Origin: Mycolicibacterium palauense | GTDB taxonomy: Bacteria > Actinomycetota > Actinomycetes > Mycobacteriales > Mycobacteriaceae | Assembly (NCBI RefSeq): GCF_002592005.1 | Contig: NZ_NVQF01000061.1 | Location: 1-37,567, forward strand | DNA: 37,567 bases | Reading direction: 5' to 3' | Shown here: positions 7,362 through 14,620 of the stretch, piece by piece | Layout: every line of letters starts with the position of its first letter | Numbering within the stretch: the first letter of the stretch is position 1 | Program-made: the position numbers and the translations under genes | Notes under the pieces: generated by a model | Database searches by the model: none | What the model saw: the letters and a program-made list of their open reading frames with translations, nothing else | What the model was told of the DNA's origin: nothing

Positions 7362-8342
7362 TCAGAATCCCTTCATGGGTGGGTTGAGGTCCAGCGCGCC
7401 GCGGACCTCTTTGAGTGCGTCGCCGAACAGGGCGTCGTCGCCTGCTCGGTCCTCGTCGGGTTCGTCGGTCGCGGAATCGGTTTCCGTGTCCTCCTCGTGC
7501 TCTCCGGCCTCGTCTCTGGAGGTGGATTGCGGCGATTCGGTGTCGTCGACCGAGTGCTCAACGGCCGCCCCATCGGCGGTGTCTCGCGGCTCGTCCTCGG
7601 ACGTTTGCCCCTCATCCGGGGCGCCCTCGTCGGGCTCGTGATCGACTGCCTCCGCTCGGAAGACAGCCTCGGCGAGCAGCTTGCGCTGCTCGGGTTCGTG
7701 GAGCCGATCGGGGTAGAGCACGATCGGGTTATCGGCGGATCGGACCTCTGCTGAGGTGCCGCCATAGGCGGGCCACACGACGGGCCCGACCTCGCTGATC
7801 TTGACCTCTTTCAGTGTTCGGATCAGGGGTGCGCGCTCGGGCTGCTCTCCGTAGTAGAGGATGCGGCGCACATCTTCGGCCTTGACGGCGTTCCCGTCGA
7901 CGTCGATCCATTCGTCTCGAACGACGCTGAACCGGAACGACATTCCGTCGATGGCTCCGGTCGCGATGGCTTCGCGTACCAGGTCGATGATGATGTGTTG
8001 GCCGAGTCGCGATCTGACGAATAGCCCGCGCTCGTCTTCGTGGATGTCCTTGATGACTCCGATCGGAATGGACCCGATCAGTGGGTGGCGGCCGTGGTCG
8101 AACTGGAACTTGGGTGTGCGTTCCCGCAGCGATTTGCGGAACGCGCCGGGCGCGATCTGCTCGTCGAACAGACCCTCCCAGGAGTCGATCCTCGTGGGCT
8201 CGTTGAACACCGCGCCGTACCCGGTGAAGGTGCGGCCATCACCGGTGTCGTCGTCCGCGCGGATGATTTCGAACGGCACTGTGCGCAGCAAGTTGTCTTG
8301 CCACAGCCCGCTACTCGGCGGCTTGGTCAGTAGAGCCGTCAC
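7362..8342 (-). CDS. Prohead serine protease (HK97 type, S78) with acidic tail
   Basis: A 326-residue capsid maturation protease. The N-terminal 210 residues are the S78 domain: FTGYGAVFNEPT, FDHGRHPLIGS with likely catalytic His83, and GMSFRFSV with likely catalytic Ser135. Residues about 225-315 are an extremely acidic Asp/Glu/Ser/Thr-rich tail ending NPPMKGF, much longer than needed for catalysis and possibly a scaffold-like module. The start overlaps the portal stop by 4 nt, and the stop is one base before the capsid ATG. Confidence 0.92.
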   Translation of the reverse strand: MTALLTKPPSSGLWQDNLLRTVPFEIIRADDDTGDGRTFTGYGAVFNEPTRIDSWEGLFDEQIAPGAFRKSLRERTPKFQFDHGRHPLIGSIPIGVIKDIHEDERGLFVRSRLGQHIIIDLVREAIATGAIDGMSFRFSVVRDEWIDVDGNAVKAEDVRRILYYGEQPERAPLIRTLKEVKISEVGPVVWPAYGGTSAEVRSADNPIVLYPDRLHEPEQRKLLAEAVFRAEAVDHEPDEGAPDEGQTSEDEPRDTADGAAVEHSVDDTESPQSTSRDEAGEHEEDTETDSATDEPDEDRAGDDALFGDALKEVRGALDLNPPMKGF

Positions 8343-9895
8343 CTGTCCTCCTTGGTGTCCGCTGGCGGCAAGGCCGGCGGTGCGGGTGGGTATGCCAACT
8401 GGTCGAGTTCGTCGGCTATCCGCAGCGCCGGCTCGCTGGCGCCGCGAAGCTCTCGGATGAACCGTGCTGCGGCTGAGATGGCCTGCTGAGCGCCGGGCTG
8501 CTGGAGTTGGACGCTGTACCAGCCGGTGTGCTTGAGCAGGCGCAGATCATTGGCCTCGACGGCGGCGATCACCGATGCGGGCTCGTATCCGCCGTCGACG
8601 TAGGTGCGGATAGTCCGCGCTTTCACTTCGGCGATCTCGGCGGCGTCCTTCTCGTCCTCACGCAGGAACGGGACGTCGGAGCTGTCGTACCAGAGCCGCG
8701 AACCTTCGGGACGTTTGGCGACGCGCTGCAGTGACCCGGAGGCGTTCTGCCACAGGGGGTGGATGGTGCCGTCAGCGAAGCGTCGGCGGGCCTGCGCGTA
8801 GTTCGCGTATGTCGCAGCCTCCAGCCCCTCGGACAGCCCGACGATCACCGGTGGGGCGCCAGCCGCGGCCGCGATGCGTGTTTCACCGTGCCCTCGAACG
8901 ACTTTGAACTCGATGTCCTTGAGGTTGGACCCGACAACAGTGGCGTCAGCACCGGGGTAGAGGTGCATCGTCTTACCAGCGCGGTCGACGCCAGAATACT
9001 TGTCATCGAACTCCTCGACCCACTTCTGCACGCCTTCCAGCGTTGCGCCGGCGATGCCTTGACTTCCGCCGGTCCCGGGCAGCCCTGGGAAGTGCTTGAC
9101 GATGATGTTCGGTGTAGCGCCGTTGTCCATGAACTTCTGTTGGTAGCGCGTCATGGACTGGTCGGCCTGAATCTCGCGGATGATCGGAGTCAGCCAGGAC
9201 ATGCCGATGAATACGCCGAGGGGGTCGGGGATCGGAGCGAAGTGCGCGACTTCGTCAACCGTGAACGGGACTTCATCGTTCTGGGATCCGCCACCGTTCT
9301 CGGTGTACAGGTAGCCGATCTTCCGCCAGCCGATCTGCCCGCCACCGCGGTTTGCGTTGTTCCGGCCAACTCGGTTGGCGATCCGCGGCAGGCCGATGAT
9401 CTGCACCCAGTCCGGCCGCAGCCGGACGAGTTCGCGCTTCGGTTCCTGCGATCCGACTGTGGCCAGCGTCGATTCGGCGTACCAGTAGGAATTCCCGGCC
9501 AGGTCGGCGTCTTGGATCATTCGCGTGAGCAGATCTTGCGTTGTGCCGCCTACCCACGGCTCCTCGAACAGGGTGAGGTCCCGAGTCCCGAACGTGTCGG
9601 ACGGCTTGCCCTGGTAAAGGCGCTGCCATTGGAACCGGACGCTGGAGAACACCAACATCCGCACGAGCATGCAGGCGAAGATGACGCCGTTGGCTTGGTA
9701 GGCGTGGGTAGCCAGGCCCTCGAAGTTATTGGGGGCCTTCTCGGTACCCGTACCGGCGAGGGTCTGCCGGACCCCGCCGGGGTAGGCCCACCCGTCGTAG
9801 GTGAACTGGTTGAGCATCGACGAGTACTGCTCGAGCGTCAGCGTCCCCCGCGTTGCGCCGCCCAGGCGGCCGAGCAGACGGTCCAGCAGCCTCAC
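8339..9895 (-). CDS. Portal protein, HK97 family
   Basis: A 518-residue portal that forms the dodecameric DNA gate at one capsid vertex. It starts at GTG 9895 in a GTGA overlap with the preceding small membrane protein. Recognisable portal segments include QANGVIFACMLVRML near the N terminus, VAHFAPIPDPLGVFIGMSWL, YQQKFMDNGATPNIIVKHFP in the centre, and GLSEGLEAATYANYAQARRR. The C terminus is Pro-rich. The length and neighbours (terminase before, protease after) fit the family. Confidence 0.93.
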   Translation of the reverse strand: MRLLDRLLGRLGGATRGTLTLEQYSSMLNQFTYDGWAYPGGVRQTLAGTGTEKAPNNFEGLATHAYQANGVIFACMLVRMLVFSSVRFQWQRLYQGKPSDTFGTRDLTLFEEPWVGGTTQDLLTRMIQDADLAGNSYWYAESTLATVGSQEPKRELVRLRPDWVQIIGLPRIANRVGRNNANRGGGQIGWRKIGYLYTENGGGSQNDEVPFTVDEVAHFAPIPDPLGVFIGMSWLTPIIREIQADQSMTRYQQKFMDNGATPNIIVKHFPGLPGTGGSQGIAGATLEGVQKWVEEFDDKYSGVDRAGKTMHLYPGADATVVGSNLKDIEFKVVRGHGETRIAAAAGAPPVIVGLSEGLEAATYANYAQARRRFADGTIHPLWQNASGSLQRVAKRPEGSRLWYDSSDVPFLREDEKDAAEIAEVKARTIRTYVDGGYEPASVIAAVEANDLRLLKHTGWYSVQLQQPGAQQAISAAARFIRELRGASEPALRIADELDQLAYPPAPPALPPADTKEDR

Positions 9896-10065
9896 CGCGG
9901 GTTACCGGGCTTTCGGCTCTCCGGGTCGTACAGGAGCGCGGCGGCGAGCGTGAACGTCCCGCCGACCATCAGCGCCCACCAGGGCCCGAACTGGCCTGCC
10001 ACACCGGCGACGACGGCCGCGGCGCCGACAACGGCGGCCAGCAGCACGATGCGTGTCGGTGTCAC
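9892..10065 (-). CDS. Small two-helix membrane protein between terminase and portal
   Basis: A 57-residue protein starting at GTG 10065 in a GTGA overlap with the terminase stop, and ending in a GTGA overlap with the portal start. It has two hydrophobic segments (about 5-27, IVLLAAVVGAAAVVAG, and about 29-46, WWALMVGGTFTLAAALLY) and a short charged tail DPESRKPGNPR. An ATG at 10080 is an alternative start. Small membrane proteins in this slot occur in several actinophages; the function is unknown. A holin-like role cannot be argued from sequence alone. Confidence 0.75.
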   Translation of the reverse strand: MTPTRIVLLAAVVGAAAVVAGVAGQFGPWWALMVGGTFTLAAALLYDPESRKPGNPR

Positions 10066-11594
10066 GATAGGAACCCCCATATCTCGGTTTCTCGCGGCTG
10101 GCCGTGGGCGATCAGCCCGTACAGGGCGAGCGTCACGGCGACCAGTTGGGTGATGTCGCTGCCGGGGTCTTTGCGGTCCCACGCCCACGCGTCGGCGAGG
10201 TCGCGCCGCTTCCCGGCGATCACGGAGTCCTGCAGCGGGCGGGCACCGCGGTGGCGCAGCTCCTTGCCCTTGACGACCGACAGCGCCTTGCCGCACGCCT
10301 GCGCGTAGCGGGTCGCGTTCGTGGTGACGACTTCGATGCCGAGCTTCTGCAGATCCTGGATGACCGCCCCGGCCTCGGACTTCTCGTCAACGACGACGGC
10401 GCACGGGCCCCAGTCCTCGACCAGCTGCAGCACCCGGTCGGGGATCCAGTCCAAGCCAGGCTTCGACGCGACCCCGGGTTCGTCGCGATCGGCCGGGACG
10501 ATGCCGACGTGGTACAGGCCGTCAGGCCGGTACCCGGCCACCCCGATCGCCGCCTGGGTCTGCGACTTGTTGACGTAGATGCCGAACGCCACCGGGTCGA
10601 CCGGAGTCGAGTCCGGGTCGATGAGTTCCCGCCACATCGTCTTGCTGATCAGCGGTGCGTCCAGGAGATCCGGTGCGTCCCACCAACCGAGCCGTTCGCG
10701 CACGAACTCAGCCGGCGGCAGAGCCTCCCGCTCATCGCGGATGTACTGAATGCTGATACGGCGTCCGAGCGCGGTATTCGCCATCTTCAGGTAGTCGAGG
10801 TTGTCGGCTGCGCACCCTGGAGTTCCGAGTTCGTGGGTGCACTTTTCCTGCTCGCACACCCCTTCGGGTGCGCAGTACTCGACGTACCCGAGCCGTGGGC
10901 TGCTGCCGACTCGGCCGCGGTCCCGCACGCTACGCAGATAGTCCGAGTCCGACCGGCCGGCCGATGACCCGCCGACAATCTGGCCGGCCGGCTTGGTCGA
11001 GAGGATCGGCACGATCGACCCGACATGCTCCGACTTGACGGCGAACCCCTCGTCGAGGATGACCTTGCTGCCGGTCAAACCGCGAGCGCCGCCCTTGGTG
11101 CGGGCCTTGAACTTCACCCGCTGCCCCTGCGGACACGCCTTCGACGGTGCGAGTTCGATCGCCTCTAAGCCGCTACCCCGGTAGATGCCGTTCGTTGGTC
11201 CCGGCAACAGCCGCTTGGCCAGCGACGGCCGGTTCTCGATGAGGAACGTCAGATCGCGAAACGCCTCGCGGGTGGTGTCCAGCTCGTGGGCCGACCACGA
11301 GATGAGCGCTTCCTGCGTGACGAACAGCCACCCGAGACATGCCTGTTTGAGCCAGCCAGTCTTCAGGTTCTGTCGCGCGGCGATCATCCAGAACTCGAAC
11401 GTGGTCGGCAGCCCATCCGAGGTGATGCCGAACAATGCGTCGAGCGCTAGCTCCTGTTCCTCGTCAGGCGGAAACCCGACGAAGTCGCACAGGTCGGCCA
11501 CCTCCGGGCCGAACGTCTCGCTGTACTCGGGGAAGTGCTCGTAGGCAGCCTTAACTGGTTGCCGCGGCTGCTGCACGCGCCTTCTTCTCGTCAC
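10062..11594 (-). CDS. terL: Terminase large subunit
   Basis: A 510-residue packaging motor. The ATPase domain has the terminase-type Walker A ARQNLKTG (residues 73-80) and Walker B VILDE (178-182). The C-terminal RNase H-like nuclease domain has VVVDEKSEAGAV around Asp403 and DITQLVAVTLALYG around Asp480. The first acidic position of that fold appears as Tyr340 in FGIYVNKSQT, where the family normally has Asp. The start is GTG 11594, overlapping the small subunit by 44 nt; GTG 11576 is an alternative. Confidence 0.95.
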   Translation of the reverse strand: MTRRRRVQQPRQPVKAAYEHFPEYSETFGPEVADLCDFVGFPPDEEQELALDALFGITSDGLPTTFEFWMIAARQNLKTGWLKQACLGWLFVTQEALISWSAHELDTTREAFRDLTFLIENRPSLAKRLLPGPTNGIYRGSGLEAIELAPSKACPQGQRVKFKARTKGGARGLTGSKVILDEGFAVKSEHVGSIVPILSTKPAGQIVGGSSAGRSDSDYLRSVRDRGRVGSSPRLGYVEYCAPEGVCEQEKCTHELGTPGCAADNLDYLKMANTALGRRISIQYIRDEREALPPAEFVRERLGWWDAPDLLDAPLISKTMWRELIDPDSTPVDPVAFGIYVNKSQTQAAIGVAGYRPDGLYHVGIVPADRDEPGVASKPGLDWIPDRVLQLVEDWGPCAVVVDEKSEAGAVIQDLQKLGIEVVTTNATRYAQACGKALSVVKGKELRHRGARPLQDSVIAGKRRDLADAWAWDRKDPGSDITQLVAVTLALYGLIAHGQPRETEIWGFLS

Positions 11595-12036
11595 GCCGCT
11601 TCTGCAGCTCGTCGACTTCGTCGTCCTCGACGGCGGCGCCCGCTAGAGCAGCTGCGGTCACCGCTCGCAGTTCCTTGGACAGCGCCGCGAACGACGACCC
11701 GGTGTCGAAGGTCGACGCCTCCAAACGCACCGCCAGCTTCAGCGCCAGTTGGCCGAGGACGGTGTCCAGCCGATCCGCCTCGGACAGCTCCTTGACCGTC
11801 GCTGCCACCACGCCGACCGAGGCGTACGCCTCGGTGTTCGGAGCAGGGGGATCAGAGTGCTCGGTCGTCGGCGTGGTGGCTGGCGGCGCAGCAGCGGTCC
11901 GCCGCGGCTTCTTCCGATCACGGGCGCCTGCCGTACCGGCGCGCTGGGCCCGCTTCTTGCACGTCTCGCCGCAATACTTCGCCTGCGGTCGCTGCGCCTC
12001 AAAGGGCCTGCCGCAGACAGCGCAGGGTTTCTGCAC
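11551..12036 (-). CDS. Probable terminase small subunit with N-terminal zinc finger
   Basis: A 161-residue protein directly upstream of the large subunit. It starts at GTG 12036 with AAGGGG 6 nt upstream. Residues 5-27 are a Cys4 knuckle (CAVCGRPF...KYCGETCKKR) of the kind found in DNA-binding proteins of actinophages. A low-complexity Ala/Thr/Pro linker follows, then a helical C-terminal domain ending in a basic coiled coil (DELQKRRDEKKARAAA). The small-terminase role (DNA recognition for packaging) rests on location and this architecture. Confidence 0.7.
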   Translation of the reverse strand: MQKPCAVCGRPFEAQRPQAKYCGETCKKRAQRAGTAGARDRKKPRRTAAAPPATTPTTEHSDPPAPNTEAYASVGVVAATVKELSEADRLDTVLGQLALKLAVRLEASTFDTGSSFAALSKELRAVTAAALAGAAVEDDEVDELQKRRDEKKARAAAAATS

Positions 12037-12097
12037 GTCAAGCCCCTTATGTCCAATGTTTGCTGTAGTGGCCGATGTGTTTGCTGAAGGGGATAGA

Positions 12098-12127
12098 GGG
12101 ACATGTCCCGGGACATCAAACTGTCCC
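12098..12127. repeat. Palindrome cluster GGGACATGTCCC plus second inverted pair
   Basis: A perfect 12-bp palindrome GGGACATGTCCC (12098-12109) is immediately followed by GGGACA (12110-12115) paired with TGTCCC (12122-12127). The same half-site therefore occurs four times within 30 bp, as expected for a regulator-binding site. Confidence 0.55.
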
Positions 12128-12147
12128 TGTATGGAAATGACTGCTAA

Positions 12148-12181
12148 CGCGAAGGGGTCAGGCGACTGATGTGCCTTCGCG
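12148..12181 (-). terminator. Stem-loop downstream of gene 12241-12711
   Basis: An 8-bp perfect inverted repeat CGCGAAGG/CCTTCGCG (12148-12155 with 12174-12181). It overlaps an alternative pairing GGGGTC (12154-12159) with GACCCC (12183-12188), so two mutually exclusive hairpins are possible. There is no clear U-run. It could end the upstream small-gene operon. Confidence 0.4.
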
Positions 12182-12240
12182 GGACCCCCTCCCCCCTCTG
12201 GCCTGCGGTTATGCCGAGTGTCGGTCGACTTCCTGCGGGT

Positions 12241-12711
12241 TTAGTCCGAAGGGGACGGTGTTTGCTGGGTGGTCGCAGGGGTTTGCTGACCGGGGGTGAG
12301 TCGAACGTCGGTGACGGTGAGTACCTGTTGCGCGCGGCAGAACTGGTCGAACTCGACGGCCTCGGGGTAGGGCAGTGGGTCTGTCACCCGGTCCTGCCAG
12401 TGGCTACCCGACCATTCCCGCCATGCGACGCACGCAGTGTCGGGTGGGACTCCGTCAGCCTTGAGCCGGTCGATGACCCGATCGACGACGGGAGGGACGA
12501 GCTTGTCCTGGATCTGCAACGCTTGGGGCCCTGAATAAGTACTGGACATGGCCAGACCTGCGCGGTAGGACACCACGACCGTCGACTCTCCACGCTCGAG
12601 CACGTGGCTCGCGTGACCGATACCGTGGTCGACCTCGCCGACGGTCCAGCCGTACAGCTCGGCGGTGTCCCGGATGACGACGAATGGACGTTCGAAGATC
12701 CTCGTGGTCAT
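12241..12711 (-). CDS. Hypothetical protein
   Basis: A 156-residue protein starting MTTRIFERPFVVIRDTAELYG, with an ATGA overlap to the preceding gene. The first 130 residues look like one alpha/beta domain (STVVVSYRAGLAM, DRVIDRLKADGVP, CVAWREWSGSHWQDRV). The last 20 residues are low complexity, with repeated QQTP. I do not recognise the family. It is the last gene before the terminase promoter region. Confidence 0.7.
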   Translation of the reverse strand: MTTRIFERPFVVIRDTAELYGWTVGEVDHGIGHASHVLERGESTVVVSYRAGLAMSSTYSGPQALQIQDKLVPPVVDRVIDRLKADGVPPDTACVAWREWSGSHWQDRVTDPLPYPEAVEFDQFCRAQQVLTVTDVRLTPGQQTPATTQQTPSPSD

Positions 12712-12911
12712 GGCTGCTCGCTGACTCGTCGATGCTGGTACGTGATCACGGGGAACGTGTCGTCACCCTCGAAGTCGGGTTCGGTCTGCTCCACCACAAG
12801 CTCAGGGCCGCAAGGGCAGAACGCCGACATGACGTGCTCGATGCTGTCGCCGCCAGGACCCCAGTGCAGGTGCTCTTCAGCGACAGGCGTGCTGTCGGCC
12901 TCGGCGCCCAT
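12708..12911 (-). CDS. Small acidic hypothetical protein
   Basis: A 67-residue protein MGAEADSTPVAEEHLHWG... with CPCG in the middle and VITYQHRRVSEQP at the end. Its ATG shares one base with the stop of the Ntn-hydrolase gene (TGATG), and its stop overlaps the next ATG by 4 nt, so it is translationally coupled on both sides. No family is recognised. Confidence 0.65.
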   Translation of the reverse strand: MGAEADSTPVAEEHLHWGPGGDSIEHVMSAFCPCGPELVVEQTEPDFEGDDTFPVITYQHRRVSEQP

Positions 12912-13462
12912 CAGGGTGTCGGGGTGTCGATGATGGTGAACGGTCCACCACAGCCAGCCGAGATCGCCGCTGCGGCCTCCAACGCGTACTCGGCGCGGGT
13001 GCGCGGGTCCATGCCCAGCTGGGCGGTCGTGTGCAGCGACCCGAGCGCGATCTCATCACCGCAACCAACGGCCAGGTGCCCGGCCGTTGAACGGGAGAAC
13101 TGGTAGTCGCCGTAGATGGCGTAGAGGCGGCCTTGGATGCCGACGAGGAACACGCTGGCCAAGCCCTCTTTGGTGACGTTGGCGGTCTCGGCGTAGCCGC
13201 CATCCTTCAGGGTGTCCCGAACGGCGTCAACGAATGTGGTGGCGATGAAACGGTCCACATCCCAGGTGTCCGGTGCGCCGACGTTGAGGCGGTAGCGCAG
13301 CAGCTGCGCGGCTCTCGGTGATCCGGTCAGCCCGATGACGTACGGGCCGTTGGTGAACACCTTCTCGTCCGCCCTGGTGGTCTGTCTCCACCCCGCGGTG
13401 GCCGCCGAGTCACCGCCGATCAGCACACCGCCGTCGTACTCCACGCCCACGATGCAGGTCAT
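12911..13462 (-). CDS. Proteasome/HslV-like Ntn-hydrolase (threonine peptidase)
   Basis: A 183-residue protein starting at ATG 13462 (MTCIVGVEYDGGVLIGGDSA), coupled to the upstream stop by ATGA. After removal of Met, the N-terminal residue is Thr1. Numbering from it, Asp17 lies in GGDSA and Lys33 in ADEKVF, exactly the Thr1/Asp17/Lys33 catalytic set of proteasome beta subunits and HslV. Later segments match the fold: YVIGLTGSPRAAQLL, FLVGIQGRLYAIYGDYQ, the LAVGCGDEIALGSL turn (where HslV has SGG), and EYALEAAAAI. The length is that of HslV. Expected activity is amidohydrolysis by a ring-forming peptidase; no ATPase partner is adjacent. Confidence 0.85.
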   Translation of the reverse strand: MTCIVGVEYDGGVLIGGDSAATAGWRQTTRADEKVFTNGPYVIGLTGSPRAAQLLRYRLNVGAPDTWDVDRFIATTFVDAVRDTLKDGGYAETANVTKEGLASVFLVGIQGRLYAIYGDYQFSRSTAGHLAVGCGDEIALGSLHTTAQLGMDPRTRAEYALEAAAAISAGCGGPFTIIDTPTP

Positions 13463-13794
13463 GACGTGGCCTCGATGCCGCAGGCTTCGCCGTCGCAGCT
13501 GCCAACATGCCAGTACCGGACCACGCGACCGCAGCGACACGGGCACGTCAGGGCCATGCACCGCGGGTTAGCTGGCTTGACGGTCTCGGCCCCGCTGTGG
13601 TCGCTACCGACCTGCGGGTTTGCGTTGGCTGATTCGTTTGCTGAGCGGAAGCCGCAGCCATGGGGGCACATCGGGTCGCCATTGCCGTCGGTCTTCATCC
13701 AGTTGCCGTGCTCGCAGATGTGCCGCGTCCGCTCAGAGTGGTCGCGCCGACCGGCCTTGGTGAAGCGCTCGGCCCGGCGCTGCGTCCGGTTCAC
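13459..13794 (-). CDS. Cys-rich probable zinc-binding protein
   Basis: A 111-residue protein starting at GTG 13794 in a GTGA overlap with the previous gene (VNRTQRRAERFTKAGRRD). Four Cys/His clusters follow: HICEHGNW, MCPHGCGF, TCPCRCGR and SCDGEACG. The N terminus is strongly basic. The pattern suggests a zinc-ribbon nucleic-acid binding protein. It ends in ATGA with the Ntn-hydrolase. Confidence 0.7.
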   Translation of the reverse strand: MNRTQRRAERFTKAGRRDHSERTRHICEHGNWMKTDGNGDPMCPHGCGFRSANESANANPQVGSDHSGAETVKPANPRCMALTCPCRCGRVVRYWHVGSCDGEACGIEATS

Positions 13795-13976
13795 CCGAAC
13801 ACCGCCACCAGCAGAGCGAAGACCACCCCGACGCCGCAAATCGCCGCTGGCGCAGCCCAGATCATGTGAACGCTCGTATACCAAGGATTCCACGGCCAGT
13901 ACTGGCCTTCGGCCCACCAGTTGACCGTGTGCACCTCGCCGGTCTTGATGTCGACCCACCGCTCGCCGCGCCTCAC
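13791..13976 (-). CDS. Small membrane protein
   Basis: A 61-residue protein starting at GTG 13976, overlapping the upstream stop by 4 nt. The first 35 residues are Trp-rich and soluble (VNWWAEGQYWPWNPWYT). The last 25 residues form one hydrophobic helix (MIWAAPAAICGVGVVFALLVAVF) running to the stop, so it is probably a tail-anchored inner-membrane protein. The function is unknown. Confidence 0.7.
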   Translation of the reverse strand: MRRGERWVDIKTGEVHTVNWWAEGQYWPWNPWYTSVHMIWAAPAAICGVGVVFALLVAVFG

Positions 13977-14212
13977 GATTGCGGCCCGCGGACGGGGTGT
14001 TTCAGGGCCGCCGACGCGGAGCTGCTGTGGCCCTCGGGGATTCGGTACTCACGCAGCGTCCGCGGGCCAGCGTGGCAGCCGGCCACCACGCTCCGGGACC
14101 CCAGCATCTGACGGCCGTGCTGATGCTTCCGGCCGCAGTGCGGGCACGACACGGTGATATGCCTGCCCTTCACCTCAACCACCTCAGCCAGGCCGCCCCG
14201 CCAGGGGATCAT
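13973..14212 (-). CDS. Zinc-knuckle protein
   Basis: A 79-residue protein MIPWRGGLAEVVEVKGRHITVSC..., with the CPHCGRKHQHG motif around residue 23, a later Cys (VAGCHAG), and a motif REYRIPEGH. This combination is common among small actinophage proteins with one zinc site. It starts and ends in 4-nt overlaps with its neighbours. Confidence 0.7.
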   Translation of the reverse strand: MIPWRGGLAEVVEVKGRHITVSCPHCGRKHQHGRQMLGSRSVVAGCHAGPRTLREYRIPEGHSSSASAALKHPVRGPQS

Positions 14213-14595
14213 CGGACGGCGTCCAGTGAGCTGGACAGCGTCATCAACGACGGCAGGGCTGCGTCCGTGGGTTCGACCGCGGACGCAGTATCGACCACCA
14301 GTTCGGTGATCGGATGGGAGGCCGCCGGCGGGCGGACAACAGCGGCGATCGCCGCCGCCAGTGCATCCTCGAGATGCGTGAATGCCAGCGACTGCTCACG
14401 GCACACCGGTGTCGTGTCCCGCACCGTGCGGTACAGCGCCTTGAACTGGGCACGCAGATTGTCGAGGGTGTCGCGCGTGGCCTGGCCTTGCGGGGTGTGC
14501 AGGTCGATGCGCCGATCGATCTCGGCGTCACTGATCACGCTCGGGCCGTTGACGGTGAGAGTGCCAACGGTGATGGTCGGTGCGGTCTGATCCAT
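14209..14595 (-). CDS. Acb2/Tad1-type hairpin protein (candidate cyclic-nucleotide sponge)
   Basis: A 128-residue protein starting at ATG 14595 (MDQTAPTITVGTLTV) with AAGGA 6 nt upstream. Residues about 30-95 match the helical hairpin of the Acb2/Tad1 family: the RIDLHTPQGQATRDTL segment, then helix FKALYRTVRDTTP, then CREQSLAFTHLEDALAAAI, corresponding to the very conserved family motif REQSLAxTxLExAxxxAxAAI. Characterised members bind signalling cyclic nucleotides or gcADPR and block CBASS or Thoeris immunity. A C-terminal extension of about 35 residues is unassigned. The biochemical activity of this protein is inference from family. Confidence 0.75.
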   Translation of the reverse strand: MDQTAPTITVGTLTVNGPSVISDAEIDRRIDLHTPQGQATRDTLDNLRAQFKALYRTVRDTTPVCREQSLAFTHLEDALAAAIAAVVRPPAASHPITELVVDTASAVEPTDAALPSLMTLSSSLDAVR

Positions 14596-14620
14596 CTGGG
14601 TTTCCTTCGGTGCGGTTACT

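Larger units (their letters stand above)
12037..12240. other. Intergenic region upstream of the terminase operon
   Basis: A 204-nt stretch without a gene, one of the few non-coding gaps. It contains two copies of GTTTGCTG (12058-12065 and 12079-12086) exactly 21 bp apart, a palindrome cluster (12098-12127) and a stem-loop (12148-12181). I see no clear TTGACA/TATAAT pair on the minus strand. The layout suits a phage-activated late promoter, which is inference. Confidence 0.5.

Noticed and set aside
5954..7387. A 477-codon plus-strand open frame opposite the major capsid gene
   Set aside because: Antisense shadow of a high-GC gene; no start signal, no recognisable domain, and the minus-strand capsid protein is unambiguous.
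8759..10153. A 464-codon plus-strand frame opposite the portal gene
   Set aside because: Same reason: composition-driven antisense frame over a conserved minus-strand gene.
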